Shown here piece by piece: positions 6,256 through 13,178 of a DNA stretch of 43,851 bases. Below the pieces are notes generated by a model. That model was not told the origin of the DNA and made no database searches. It was given only the letters and a program-made list of their open reading frames with translations. This stretch comes from a virus, in the IMG/VR virus record IMGVR_UViG_3300024259_000005, positions 1 through 43,851 of that record. One strand, written 5' to 3'. Position 1 is the stretch's first letter, and every line of letters begins with the position of its first letter. Position numbers and translations under genes: made by a program.

Positions 6256-6286
6256 TAAGGAGTGGTGGGAGGGGAAGGTTCTTAGT

Positions 6287-6324
6287 AGTTACAGTATAGT
6301 AGTCGTTAGTTACAGTATAGTAGT
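6287..6324. repeat. Two 17-bp direct repeats, 21 bp apart
   Basis: AGTTACAGTATAGTAGT occurs at 6287-6303 and 6308-6324. The 21-bp period equals two helical turns, the same period as the GTACC palindromes. They lie between the rightward promoter and the first late gene, so they would be in the transcript leader. They may be phased protein binding sites or iterons. Confidence 0.65.
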
Positions 6325-6330
6325 AGTACA

Positions 6331-6348
6331 GGTACTGATACCTGCTTA
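6331..6348. repeat. 18-bp repeat shared with 2083-2100
   Basis: The 18 bases GGTACTGATACCTGCTTA at 6331-6348 are identical to 2083-2100, the latter inside the coding sequence of the gene at 1523-2113. Its first twelve bases have dyad symmetry (GGTA-CTGA-TACC). The last ten also occur inverted at 5821-5830 in the early leader. It may be an operator or a transcript motif. Confidence 0.6.
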
Positions 6349-6367
6349 TAGGATGTGGGGGTTGTGT

Positions 6368-6730
6368 ATGGTTCGGTTGTATGCTCCGTCGTCGTACTGG
6401 GTGTCTTCTGAGGAGTGGCGATCTGAGGTAGGTCATGGGTGTGGCTCTGGCAAGTTTGGTGACCGATTGGTTCCTGATTCATTGTTATGGCTTTCCATTT
6501 ATTCGGCCTGCAGCATCCATGATTGGATGTACGCATCGGGTGTTGTTGAGGCTGACAGGGACTGTGCGGACCGGGTATTCAGGAACAACATGGTTCGGTT
6601 AGTAGGTGGTGGCAGTCGTTGGCTTCGGTGGCCGAGGTTGCAGTTGGTAAGGCTGTATTATGGGGCTGTTCATCATTTTGGTGGTCCGGCTTTCTGGAGG
6701 GGTAAGAACAAGCCGTCGGAGATGGGGTAA
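6368..6730 (+). CDS. Phospholipase-A2-like phage protein, probably lysis associated
   Basis: This gene encodes 120 aa from ATG at 6368, with GGGGG 6 nt upstream (the frame opens at 6353). A CGSGKFGD segment near residues 25-32 matches a PLA2 calcium-loop pattern. It is followed about 20 residues later by C-S-I-H-D-W-M-Y, the CxxHDxxY active-site helix of phospholipase A2 folds with the His-Asp pair intact. Then comes an ADRDCADRVFRNNM helix and a C-terminal HHFGGPAFW. Small phage proteins of this type often sit near endolysin genes and could attack the outer or inner membrane at lysis. The fold is inferred from motifs; activity is not shown. It is the first late gene. Confidence 0.6.
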   Translation: MVRLYAPSSYWVSSEEWRSEVGHGCGSGKFGDRLVPDSLLWLSIYSACSIHDWMYASGVVEADRDCADRVFRNNMVRLVGGGSRWLRWPRLQLVRLYYGAVHHFGGPAFWRGKNKPSEMG

Positions 6731-6758
6731 TTGCGAGGTAGCCCAAGGGGAGGGCAAT

Positions 6759-6962
6759 ATGAGTAAGGTTACTGTGGATGTTGTTGAGGACCAGCAGCCG
6801 TTCTGTGTGCTGAACACGGGGGATGGCGGCGTGACACTGACTAAGGAGGAGGCTGTTCAGGCCTGGGAGGCTCTTGGTGAGAAGCTGGGGTATATCACCT
6901 ACACAGACGAGTCGGGTAGTCCTACCCAGTGGCATTGGAACGGCACCTGGAGGTACCTGTAG
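6759..6962 (+). CDS. Small hypothetical protein between PLA2-like and lysozyme genes
   Basis: This gene encodes 67 aa from ATG at 6759, with GGAGG 5 nt upstream. It has an N-terminal beta-like VTVDVVEDQQPFCVLN stretch, a TKEEAVQAWEALGEKLGY helix and an aromatic end (QWHWNGTWRYL). Its stop overlaps the lysozyme GTG start by one base (TAGTG). The position suggests a role in lysis, but nothing in the sequence proves it. Confidence 0.6.
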   Translation: MSKVTVDVVEDQQPFCVLNTGDGGVTLTKEEAVQAWEALGEKLGYITYTDESGSPTQWHWNGTWRYL

Positions 6963-7471
6963 TGGCCACGATACCTCCTACGGGGAGGTCGGCGGTTGTC
7001 GGCGCGATTAAGCGTGCTCAGGAGATCTTGCCGGAGGCGTTTACTAAACCGGAGCATGCTCGGTTCTTAGATGAGATTGCGGCGGTTGAGACTGAGTACG
7101 GCGGTCATCCTAACACCTACCGCGAGGGGTATCATGGTGGGATGTGGCAGATGGATGAGGCGGGGTTCCTTGACACTCAGGATGTTGAGTCGCACAGGAA
7201 GAACCTCGAGGGGTGGCACAAGAAGATTGAGGAGCGCACGGGAATCAAGTGGGGGGATTTGACCTGGGAGGACTTGCGTGACAACCCGACACTGGGTGCG
7301 CTAGCGGCTAGGCTCAAGCTCCTCAATGATCCTGATCCGATCCCTGAAGATGTTGCGGGCCGAGCTGAGTACTGGAAGCGGGTGTGGAACTCGTACCATG
7401 AGAACGCTGCGGGCACGCCGGATCACTACATCAGCCAGCTACTGGCCCAAAGACCCAAGGTGCGTGGTTAA
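6962..7471 (+). CDS. Lysozyme-like endolysin
   Basis: This gene encodes 169 aa from GTG at 6962, chosen for GGAGG 8 nt upstream and the one-base overlap with the previous stop. Residues about 32-60 (ARFLDEIAAVETEYGGHPNTYREGYHGGMWQM) fit the lysozyme or lytic-transglycosylase fold, with Glu43 or Glu45 as the likely catalytic acid. The GGMWQM motif corresponds to the beta-hairpin of that fold, and the C-terminus has YWKRVWNSYHENAAG and DHYI. It should cut the peptidoglycan glycan strand. No signal peptide is present, so it would need the holin encoded far away at 33927. I cannot tell hydrolase from transglycosylase. Confidence 0.7.
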   Translation: MATIPPTGRSAVVGAIKRAQEILPEAFTKPEHARFLDEIAAVETEYGGHPNTYREGYHGGMWQMDEAGFLDTQDVESHRKNLEGWHKKIEERTGIKWGDLTWEDLRDNPTLGALAARLKLLNDPDPIPEDVAGRAEYWKRVWNSYHENAAGTPDHYISQLLAQRPKVRG

Positions 7472-7611
7472 TGCGTAGATGGTTCAGGCAGCTAATACTC
7501 GAGCACAAGATAGCGCGGGAGATCCACACCCAGCATCACCTTTGGGCGCTTGGGATGGACTTCGATAAGACAAGACTCTTGGATCTTGCCAAGAAGTGGA
7601 AGGACGCTTAG
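7471..7611 (+). CDS. Short basic hypothetical protein (46 aa)
   Basis: The ATG shares its A with the TAA of the lysozyme gene. The product is basic and helical (RRWFRQLILEHKIAREIHTQ, then KTRLLDLAKKWK) with two adjacent His residues. There is no membrane segment. A partly overlapping ribosome site (AAGGTGCG) is visible. Tight packing between lysozyme and the membrane peptide suggests a lysis or terminase accessory role, which is only positional. Confidence 0.5.
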   Translation: MRRWFRQLILEHKIAREIHTQHHLWALGMDFDKTRLLDLAKKWKDA

Positions 7612-7701
7612 ATGGACATTATACTAGGACTTATGCTGCTGCTGGGTCCAACCATTGTGTGGTGTATGATCTACAGGGCTGTCCTGAAGTGGGACGACTA
7701 G
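7612..7701 (+). CDS. 29-residue single-membrane-span peptide upstream of terminase
   Basis: The ATG directly follows the previous stop (TAGATG). The product is one hydrophobic helix (about residues 3-21, IILGLMLLLGPTIVWCMIY) with a short basic and acidic tail. Its stop directly abuts the GTG of the terminase gene. In T7-like phages a small class II holin gene lies close to the terminase genes, so this may be a minimal holin, pinholin or holin partner. It is far shorter than T7 gp17.5 (67 aa). It could instead be a translated spacer that couples the neighbours. Confidence 0.45.
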   Translation: MDIILGLMLLLGPTIVWCMIYRAVLKWDD

Positions 7702-9249
7702 GTGGATTTTGTCCCGTATCCTGGCGTTCAGTACCGGCATGACTACCCGGCCATCTTTGGTAGATTGAGTCGGCTGGGAGACAAGCATACCTCGCGGGCC
7801 AAGAAGCTGTCGGTGTACCGCGAGTTGTGTCGCACTGACTTGTTTTTCCTGGCGTATTTTGGGCTTGGCCTGCACTTCATCCACAGCAACTACAATGTCG
7901 CTAAGTGGTATGTCGACAGGTGTAATCAGATCGATGATGACCCGGACACCAACACGCTTGACTTGTGGTTCCGTGAGGGTGGTAAGAGTGTATTGAACAC
8001 TCTGGCGAGGGGGCTCAGGGAGATATTGAAGGCTCCTGAGGCCTCGCTGGGCATTCTGTGCTACAATCGTGACTTGGCGAAGGACTTCCTTAAGAGCTAC
8101 ATGTCGCTCATGGAAGACCCGGACACCTTGGTGCTCAGGTGGTTCCCTGAGATATTCTGGAAGAATCCCAAGAAAGAGGCCCCTAGCTGGTCGCTCGAGA
8201 ACGGGTTGACGCTCAAGACTCATACCGGTCAGAAGGAGGCCAGTATCGAGGGGTGGGGTCTGGTGTCTGGGCAGCCAACGGGCCGGCACTTCAACATCCT
8301 TGTCTTCGATGATCTGATCACCAATGACATGAAGGACTCGCCCACGCAGTTGGCCAAGGCGGCGGATAACTTCAGGATGTCCGGTAACCTGGGTAGTTCT
8401 ATTGCGGGCCCGGTGAAGCAGTGGGTATCAGGTACGCGCTACGACTACTCGGATCTGTACGGAGAGATCATTGAGGGCCAGGAGAAGGGCACGGAGTACA
8501 CGGACTGGCTGGTGAGGGTGTGGCCTGGTGAGCAGGAGGTGGGCGGCGAAACGATCTATCATTGCTTCGACGAGGCGTACTTCGCCAAGAAGCGTGATGA
8601 TATGGGCTCAAGTGTGTATGCCTCGCAGGTGCTGCAGAATCCCATTGATCCCAAGGCTCAGTTCTTTAAGCGGTCATATGCTAGCTACTGGACAGTTCCT
8701 GATCATCATACAGCCTACTGCGTTACTTTCGTAGATCCGGCGGGATGGGAGGAGCACAGCAAGGGCGACAACACGGCCTTGATCACGGTTGAGCGTGACG
8801 AGGAAGGGTTCTACTACGTTAGGACGGCTGAGGCAGACCGTATGCGCCCCTCAGTGACCCTGGACCGCGTGTATGAGGAGGAGGCTAAGTTCTCCCCCAA
8901 TCGTCGTGGGGTGGAGGGCGAGAAGTATGGTAAGTCCCTGCTAGACCGGCACGAGACCGAGATGGCTGACCGAGGTGCGCTTCGTATCGAGGAGATCAAG
9001 CATCGCAACAGCAGCAAGGACTCTAGGATCCAGACCCTGCAGCCGCTATGGGAGCAGCGCAGGATCAAGATGCACCCTTCGATGGAACAGCTTAGGCAGG
9101 AGTTTTTCAGGTATCCTGGGTGGCGGCGCAAGGACTTAATCGATGCCTTGGCTTATGCGATCAGCATGTTCCCACCGCTAAGACCCAAGAACAAGAAGCG
9201 CAAGCGCCGGCCAGTCAAGCTGAGCCGTAGCCGCTTTGGACCGAGGTAG
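7702..9249 (+). CDS. terL: Terminase large subunit (DNA-packaging ATPase/nuclease)
   Basis: This gene encodes 515 aa starting with GTG. The ATPase domain has a deviant Walker A, LWFREGGKS (about residues 88-96), and Walker B ILVFDD (199-204). The C-terminal RNase-H-like nuclease has FVDPAG (Asp345) and a final KDLIDALAYA Asp pair. It cuts concatemeric DNA and drives it into the procapsid through the portal, together with the small subunit encoded at 10795. The tail of the protein is a very basic stretch (KKRKRRPVKLSRSR) that may bind DNA. Length fits podovirus large terminases. It is unusual that a minus-strand cassette separates it from the small terminase gene. Confidence 0.9.
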   Translation: MDFVPYPGVQYRHDYPAIFGRLSRLGDKHTSRAKKLSVYRELCRTDLFFLAYFGLGLHFIHSNYNVAKWYVDRCNQIDDDPDTNTLDLWFREGGKSVLNTLARGLREILKAPEASLGILCYNRDLAKDFLKSYMSLMEDPDTLVLRWFPEIFWKNPKKEAPSWSLENGLTLKTHTGQKEASIEGWGLVSGQPTGRHFNILVFDDLITNDMKDSPTQLAKAADNFRMSGNLGSSIAGPVKQWVSGTRYDYSDLYGEIIEGQEKGTEYTDWLVRVWPGEQEVGGETIYHCFDEAYFAKKRDDMGSSVYASQVLQNPIDPKAQFFKRSYASYWTVPDHHTAYCVTFVDPAGWEEHSKGDNTALITVERDEEGFYYVRTAEADRMRPSVTLDRVYEEEAKFSPNRRGVEGEKYGKSLLDRHETEMADRGALRIEEIKHRNSSKDSRIQTLQPLWEQRRIKMHPSMEQLRQEFFRYPGWRRKDLIDALAYAISMFPPLRPKNKKRKRRPVKLSRSRFGPR

Positions 9250-9251
9250 AC

Positions 9252-9494
9252 ATGGGACAGCGTATATGGGGCGTGATGGAGTTGCACGCGGACAGGCGGC
9301 GGGAGCGGCTTGTCAAGACTTATCCCAACCAGTTCTCTGCAGAGGCTGCTCGAACAGGGTTCACGATGCGAACACTTGGGCATCCTGTTATCTACTACGT
9401 GATGAGGTTTAGCTCTGATCTACTGGAGTCCAATCCTCTCGGACAGACAGGTGAATTGCCCGATCTTCAGGGTCAATCAGGCGAAAATCCCTAA
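9252..9494 (+). CDS. Hypothetical protein after terminase
   Basis: This gene encodes 80 aa. GAGGT overlapping the terminase stop is its ribosome site. The N-terminal half is beta/helix mixed (WGVMELHADRRRERLVKTY) and the C-terminal 25 residues are Gly/Pro/Gln rich and probably disordered. I do not recognise it. It is the last plus-strand gene before the inverted cassette and ends 8 bases from it, without a clear terminator. Confidence 0.5.
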   Translation: MGQRIWGVMELHADRRRERLVKTYPNQFSAEAARTGFTMRTLGHPVIYYVMRFSSDLLESNPLGQTGELPDLQGQSGENP

Positions 9495-9502
9495 GCAGTG
9501 CC

Positions 9503-9859
9503 TTACGAGTCCGAGCTATCTCCCGTTCCAACTCTCTCCCCAGCGGCAAGTGATTGCATGAGGTCTGGGTTCTGGACGATGAGGGTGTGGAGCCACGGGG
9601 TAAGCTGCCGGACAAATGCTTCCTCCTCTTCGGTGTCATCGAATCGATACCCTGAAATACTGAGCAGGGCGTGTAGCAGTTCATGGATGAGGGTGTCGTT
9701 CTCGTAGGCTTGGGATCGATCACCACGGACTAGGATCATGTCCTGCTCCTCGAGCCACTCGCCGGGATCTTCTCCCGTCCATGGGTCAAGGAACCGGACG
9801 ATGATGTCCCTGGCCCCTAGTGTGATCTCCTGGTACTCACCCTCGATAGATTTTGCCAT
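9503..9859 (-). CDS. Zinc metallopeptidase-like protein (HExxH)
   Basis: This gene encodes 118 aa. Residues 56-66 read TLIHELLHALL, an HExxH zincin site with His59, Glu60 and His63, inside a helix. The following acidic stretch (DDTEEEEAF, about 74-82) could supply the third ligand. Small phage proteins with this core occur sporadically and their substrates are unknown. The gene overlaps the end of the metallophosphoesterase by 23 bp and is on the minus strand, against all its neighbours. Activity is predicted from the motif only. Confidence 0.65.
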   Translation of the reverse strand: MAKSIEGEYQEITLGARDIIVRFLDPWTGEDPGEWLEEQDMILVRGDRSQAYENDTLIHELLHALLSISGYRFDDTEEEEAFVRQLTPWLHTLIVQNPDLMQSLAAGERVGTGDSSDS

Positions 9860-10616
9860 TAGTCGGTCCTATAAATTTGTAGTCTTGGAGGCGTACATAG
9901 TGCTCTTGGAAGGCCCCGTCTGGGTAGAAGTCATAAACTCCGAATCCCAACTCCCATCTCGTAGGGCCACCATTGAGGTAGTGTTGGTCGAGGTCACACA
10001 GACAGCCGATGGATGCCGCACGGGGGCCATTGTTGTGGCCGATACGTTTGTCAGTAGCTTGCTGTCTGTCGTGGGCGTGGGCGTAGACGATGTGAGCGCC
10101 TACAAGCCGGGCTGTGGTCAGGGAGTGATTTACGGCGGTACTGTACCCATGAGCAAAGTACAGTTGCCCTACCTGATGGATCTCACCTTTCGCCCACTGA
10201 GCAACCCATTTGATGCCCCGGCTATCCAGGTTCAGCCTATCTCGAATGTCCAGGCTGCCAGTTAACACGGGGTACTTCTTATACAGGCGCTCGATCCTAT
10301 ACTCATGGTTCCCTTGGATATAGACCTGTTTGCACTTGGGGTTTTGTCGAGTGGCCAAGTCTTGAACCTTGTCCCAATAGGCATTACCGGCATCAAAGGT
10401 CTCTTGGATTCTGGCGTTTTCGACTTCTCCAGGTTTCCCGGCAGCCCAATCGCTAATCTCTCCAAGGTCCAGAAGGTCGCCCAGGTCAATGACTTCATCC
10501 CACCATTCCTCGCCCATGTACTTGAACACAGCCTTGAGCGCCCGCTTATCTTGGTAGGGTATGTGCTTGTCGGGAAGGGCGAGAACCCGCTTAAAGCCCC
10601 TATGTGGTTTGTTCAT
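9837..10616 (-). CDS. Calcineurin-like metallophosphoesterase
   Basis: This gene encodes 259 aa from ATG at 10616; an in-frame ATG at 10634 with AAGGG 7 nt upstream is an alternative. All family metal motifs are present: D-K-H (Asp16, His18), GDLLD (Asp47), GNHE (102-105), HG (156) and H-A-H (180-182). Such enzymes hydrolyse phosphodiester or phosphomonoester bonds with two metals; the substrate here may be a nucleotide or nucleic acid end but is not predictable. It is the first gene of a two-gene minus-strand cassette in the late arm. A TGG-TATAAT promoter ends 6 bases before the chosen start, so the mRNA may be nearly leaderless. Confidence 0.8.
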   Translation of the reverse strand: MNKPHRGFKRVLALPDKHIPYQDKRALKAVFKYMGEEWWDEVIDLGDLLDLGEISDWAAGKPGEVENARIQETFDAGNAYWDKVQDLATRQNPKCKQVYIQGNHEYRIERLYKKYPVLTGSLDIRDRLNLDSRGIKWVAQWAKGEIHQVGQLYFAHGYSTAVNHSLTTARLVGAHIVYAHAHDRQQATDKRIGHNNGPRAASIGCLCDLDQHYLNGGPTRWELGFGVYDFYPDGAFQEHYVRLQDYKFIGPTNGKIYRG

Positions 10617-10622
10617 GTCTTT

Positions 10623-10631
10623 ATTATACCA
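10623..10631 (-). promoter_or_regulatory. Candidate cassette promoter with perfect extended -10
   Basis: On the minus strand TGG-TATAAT (-10 at 10628-10623) is a perfect extended -10 box. No good -35 is visible. The predicted start of transcription falls at or next to the ATG at 10616, implying a leaderless message for the metallophosphoesterase. If the start codon is instead the ATG at 10634, this box lies in coding sequence and may be fortuitous. Confidence 0.5.
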
Positions 10632-10651
10632 CATGTTGTGGCCCTTGGAGA

Positions 10652-10679
10652 AAAAAAGTTAAAAAAGTGTAACTTTTTT
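10652..10679. other. AT-only inverted repeat between divergent promoters
   Basis: AAAAAAGTTA (652-661 of this kb) and TAACTTTTTT (670-679) are perfect 10-bp arms around an 8-base loop. The lack of G+C in the stem makes it a poor terminator for the plus strand. It overlaps the A-tract upstream of the rightward promoter at 10713 and may act as an UP element, a bent-DNA site or a bidirectional insulator. Confidence 0.5.
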
Positions 10680-10707
10680 CGCTAAAATGAGGCAAACCGC
10701 AAAAACA

Positions 10708-10720
10708 TGTGCTATACTTA
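10708..10720 (+). promoter_or_regulatory. Second rightward promoter, restarting the late arm
   Basis: The core TGTGCTATACTTA is identical to 6245-6257, with an extended -10 (TATACT, 10713-10718). The -35 region is weak. An A-tract (10650-10667) lies upstream, as at the first promoter. It sits right after the minus-strand cassette and before the small terminase gene, so it would restore late transcription downstream of the insertion. Confidence 0.6.
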
Positions 10721-10794
10721 GATAGTGGCAAGACTTATACGACATACCGAAACTGCGGGGACACCTGGCCGGGCACGCTTCTGCGAGAATCTAA

Positions 10795-11331
10795 ATGATT
10801 GAAAACAGAGAAGATAGGCCCGATGGACTCCCGGTAGATTTTCATGCGGCAGCACTGACTGCTGATGAGCGCGAGGCGGTTAACCAGTATATCATTGCCA
10901 TGACAGAGGAGGGGGGCCTCCCTAAGCAGATCGCGGAAGCGCTCGAGATCCCACTTAGGCGGCTCACTCTCTACATCAAGGACGACTCGGGCCTGGCCGC
11001 AGAGCTCCAGTCTATTCGTGAGGCCGGCACGGACAACGTGGTGGCCACCGCTCATAAGCGGCTTGAGCATTGGCTCAACGAGGGCGCTGAGCGGACACAG
11101 ACAACGCTGCTTCAGTTCGTTCTGAAGAACAAGGGTGGATTTGCGGATAAGGCTGAGATCAAGGTTCAGGAAGAGAACGTGGATCCGGTTGACCTTGGCG
11201 ACTTCGCCAGTCGGCTGGCGAGCTCACACCGGACGCGCAAAGACCCTGGCCAGCTAGACGATGTGGCCGAGGGTTTCGTTGAGGGCAAAGCGGTGGATGT
11301 GTTTGAGATCATCGAAGGATCGGGTAACTAA
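10795..11331 (+). CDS. terS: Probable terminase small subunit
   Basis: This gene encodes 178 aa. Residues about 40-60 (GLPKQIAEALEIPLRRLTLYIKD) form a helix-turn-helix, followed by a long helix (ELQSIREAGTDNVVATAHKRLEHWL) for oligomerisation and a segment with GGFADKAEIKVQ, a pattern common in small terminases. The C-terminal third is acidic and probably flexible. The protein would recognise the phage DNA and recruit the large subunit. It overlaps the portal start (TAATG). The ribosome site is weak (GAGAATCTAA). The assignment rests on fold-like features and position before the portal gene. Confidence 0.65.
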   Translation: MIENREDRPDGLPVDFHAAALTADEREAVNQYIIAMTEEGGLPKQIAEALEIPLRRLTLYIKDDSGLAAELQSIREAGTDNVVATAHKRLEHWLNEGAERTQTTLLQFVLKNKGGFADKAEIKVQEENVDPVDLGDFASRLASSHRTRKDPGQLDDVAEGFVEGKAVDVFEIIEGSGN

Positions 11332-13178
11332 TGGGTATTGAGCTACAGGTCAAGAGGGGTAAGGGTAAGCACCAGGAGGCGCTTGCCGTCTATCTCCACG
11401 GCAAGTATAAGGCCTGGAAGCTAGAGCGGTCCACCTTGGAGACTACTTGGCACCGGCTTGATAAGCAATTCGTCTGCCAACTCCCTGATGACACTGAGCT
11501 TAGTGAGTTCAAGAGCCAGCGGCCCTTCCCTATGGCCTGGGAGGCGGTGTGGAATGTAACGTCCAATGTCAAGAAGGCCATGTTCCCCAACGATTACTGG
11601 TTTGGTGCCGATGGGATGACCCCCGAGGCTCGGGATACCGAAGAAGTTCGGGAATCCCTGATGCGGGATCGGCTCAAGGCGATGAAGTTTGTTCCTCGTT
11701 ATGAGGAGCATCTCGTCCAGTTGATGAAGCTGGGCAACTCATGCCAGGTTCGTGGGTGGCAGCTACAGCCCAGCCGGCGCAAGGACGGTAAGGACGTTTA
11801 CGAGTATACTGCCCGTGGGGAGAGCGGACCTGAGAAGGCCATCTACTCCAAGCCTCTTAGGCGGTATGACGGGCCGCACTTCGAGCACATCAGTATCTAT
11901 GACGCGGTGATTGACACCCGTTCGCGGGACCATGACACGGCCCTGAAGATGTACCGTATCAAGGTGCCACGACAGACCATCATTGATGGCTCCCAGGGCG
12001 ACAACCCGCGCTACCATAACACCAAAGACTTGCTCGATATGAAGGGTGGGGGCGAGGAGTTCTCCAGCGATACTCAGCGGAAGTCTCGTGAAAGTGAGCG
12101 TGGCGTTAGCGAGGGTTCCGCAGGAGAAGACGACACAGACATTGACCTCCTCGTGGGCCATGGTGACTTTACCGTAAATGGTGTGTTTTATCGTAATCAC
12201 ATCTTTGAAATCGGTAATGACAAGCACCTGATCCGTCTTGAGCCGAACGCTTACGATTGTGGTGAGCCGCCTATTCGGTTCAGTCGGCTGTTCGTTAACC
12301 CGGGTGAGACCTATGGCTTTGGACTTCTTGAGGTCAACGAGGGCATCGGTGACTTGATTGAGGTTCGCGAGAACCAGATCGTGGATGCACTCAACCTGGT
12401 GCTCAACCCTGTGTTTATCGGTGGCGGTGACGGCAAGATCGATCTGGATAATCTGGCGATCTATCCTGGCGCTGTGATCGAGTCCGTTGATCCTGATGCA
12501 ATTAAGCCGCTTGAGATGCCCATGCAGGCACTCGCCGGTATGCAGGACACGGGTAGGCTGCAGGCCCACTACATGGATGGCACGTTTAGTCACAAGAGTT
12601 TCGGGGCTAATGTAGAGCGGCGCACGGCTACTGAGGTGGCTACCAGTGCGGCCATGATGAGTGCTGTGATCAACATGCTGGTGCGTAAACTGGAAGAGGA
12701 AGACCTCGAGCCGCTGTTAGCGTTCTTCGATGAACTTGAGCAGCAGTATTACAACCAGACCAGTCCTCAGTCCACGCGCATGGACGTTGGGGACGACACA
12801 AAATTCCAGGAGGTTAGCCCTGAGGTTATCTACCAGGACTATCGCTGGCGTGCGATGGGGTCGGGCTTCACTCACCTGGAAGAGATGAGGCAGCAGAAGA
12901 TGGTGATGTTCCTGCAGCAGGCGGCCCAGATCCCGGCGCTTAGATTTGCCATTGACTGGGAATTTGCGGGCAAGGACTTCCTGCAGGGAATGAATAAGCG
13001 TGACGTTGAGAGGCTCATCCCGGGATTCCCGGAGATGATGAAGAAAGGACAGAGCGGTGAACGATTCAGTGAACTCGCCCCTCCGGGTGGCGGACCTCAG
13101 GCTGGTGCTGGACCTAGTGGCGCACCCGGCGTACCCCCATCTCAAGGCTCTCCTCCGAACAGAGGACCGCAGGGTTAG
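11331..13178 (+). CDS. Portal protein (T7-type head-tail connector)
   Basis: This gene encodes 615 aa, somewhat longer than T7 gp8 (536 aa). The N-terminus has the Trp-rich, polar pattern of podovirus connectors (RSTLETTWHRLDKQFV, PFPMAWEAVWNVTSNVKKAMFP). The middle has NPGETYGFGLLEVNEGIGDLIEVRENQIVDALNLVLNP, a connector-like crown and wing pattern. The C-terminus is rich in Gly, Pro and Gln. It forms the dodecameric vertex ring for DNA entry, tail attachment and terminase docking. It follows the small terminase with a one-base overlap and precedes scaffold and capsid, as expected. Its 3' end overlaps the next gene by 122 bp. Confidence 0.85.
   Translation: MGIELQVKRGKGKHQEALAVYLHGKYKAWKLERSTLETTWHRLDKQFVCQLPDDTELSEFKSQRPFPMAWEAVWNVTSNVKKAMFPNDYWFGADGMTPEARDTEEVRESLMRDRLKAMKFVPRYEEHLVQLMKLGNSCQVRGWQLQPSRRKDGKDVYEYTARGESGPEKAIYSKPLRRYDGPHFEHISIYDAVIDTRSRDHDTALKMYRIKVPRQTIIDGSQGDNPRYHNTKDLLDMKGGGEEFSSDTQRKSRESERGVSEGSAGEDDTDIDLLVGHGDFTVNGVFYRNHIFEIGNDKHLIRLEPNAYDCGEPPIRFSRLFVNPGETYGFGLLEVNEGIGDLIEVRENQIVDALNLVLNPVFIGGGDGKIDLDNLAIYPGAVIESVDPDAIKPLEMPMQALAGMQDTGRLQAHYMDGTFSHKSFGANVERRTATEVATSAAMMSAVINMLVRKLEEEDLEPLLAFFDELEQQYYNQTSPQSTRMDVGDDTKFQEVSPEVIYQDYRWRAMGSGFTHLEEMRQQKMVMFLQQAAQIPALRFAIDWEFAGKDFLQGMNKRDVERLIPGFPEMMKKGQSGERFSELAPPGGGPQAGAGPSGAPGVPPSQGSPPNRGPQG

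Larger units (their letters stand above)
5734..6367. promoter_or_regulatory. Divergent control region between the early and late arms
   Basis: These 634 bases contain no convincing gene; minus-strand frames at 5724-5945, 6170-6436 and 6306-6536 lack good ribosome sites and family resemblance. From left to right it holds an AT-rich leader, TGACA boxes, a leftward extended -10, two GTACC palindromes, a purine/C-rich stretch (about 6050-6130), an A-tract, a rightward promoter, two 17-bp direct repeats and an 18-bp motif repeated elsewhere. It is the only place where transcription diverges between the two main arms. It may also hold the replication origin, although no DnaA-type box was identified. 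Confidence 0.75.

Noticed and set aside
5734-6367. Integration site or lysogeny switch
   Set aside because: No integrase, CI or Cro-like gene is nearby, so the divergent operators are more likely early/late control in a lytic phage.
6170-6536. Minus-strand frames in the control region
   Set aside because: They are Pro/Thr/Ser-rich translations of repeated regulatory sequence, with no ribosome site and against the rightward leader.
10652-10679. Intrinsic terminator between divergent promoters
   Set aside because: The stem has almost no G+C pairs, so it would be unstable. An UP element or bent DNA explains the A-tracts better.
11763-12593. Minus-strand 276-aa frame within the portal gene
   Set aside because: It is a long shadow of a well supported portal gene, with no ribosome site or family resemblance.
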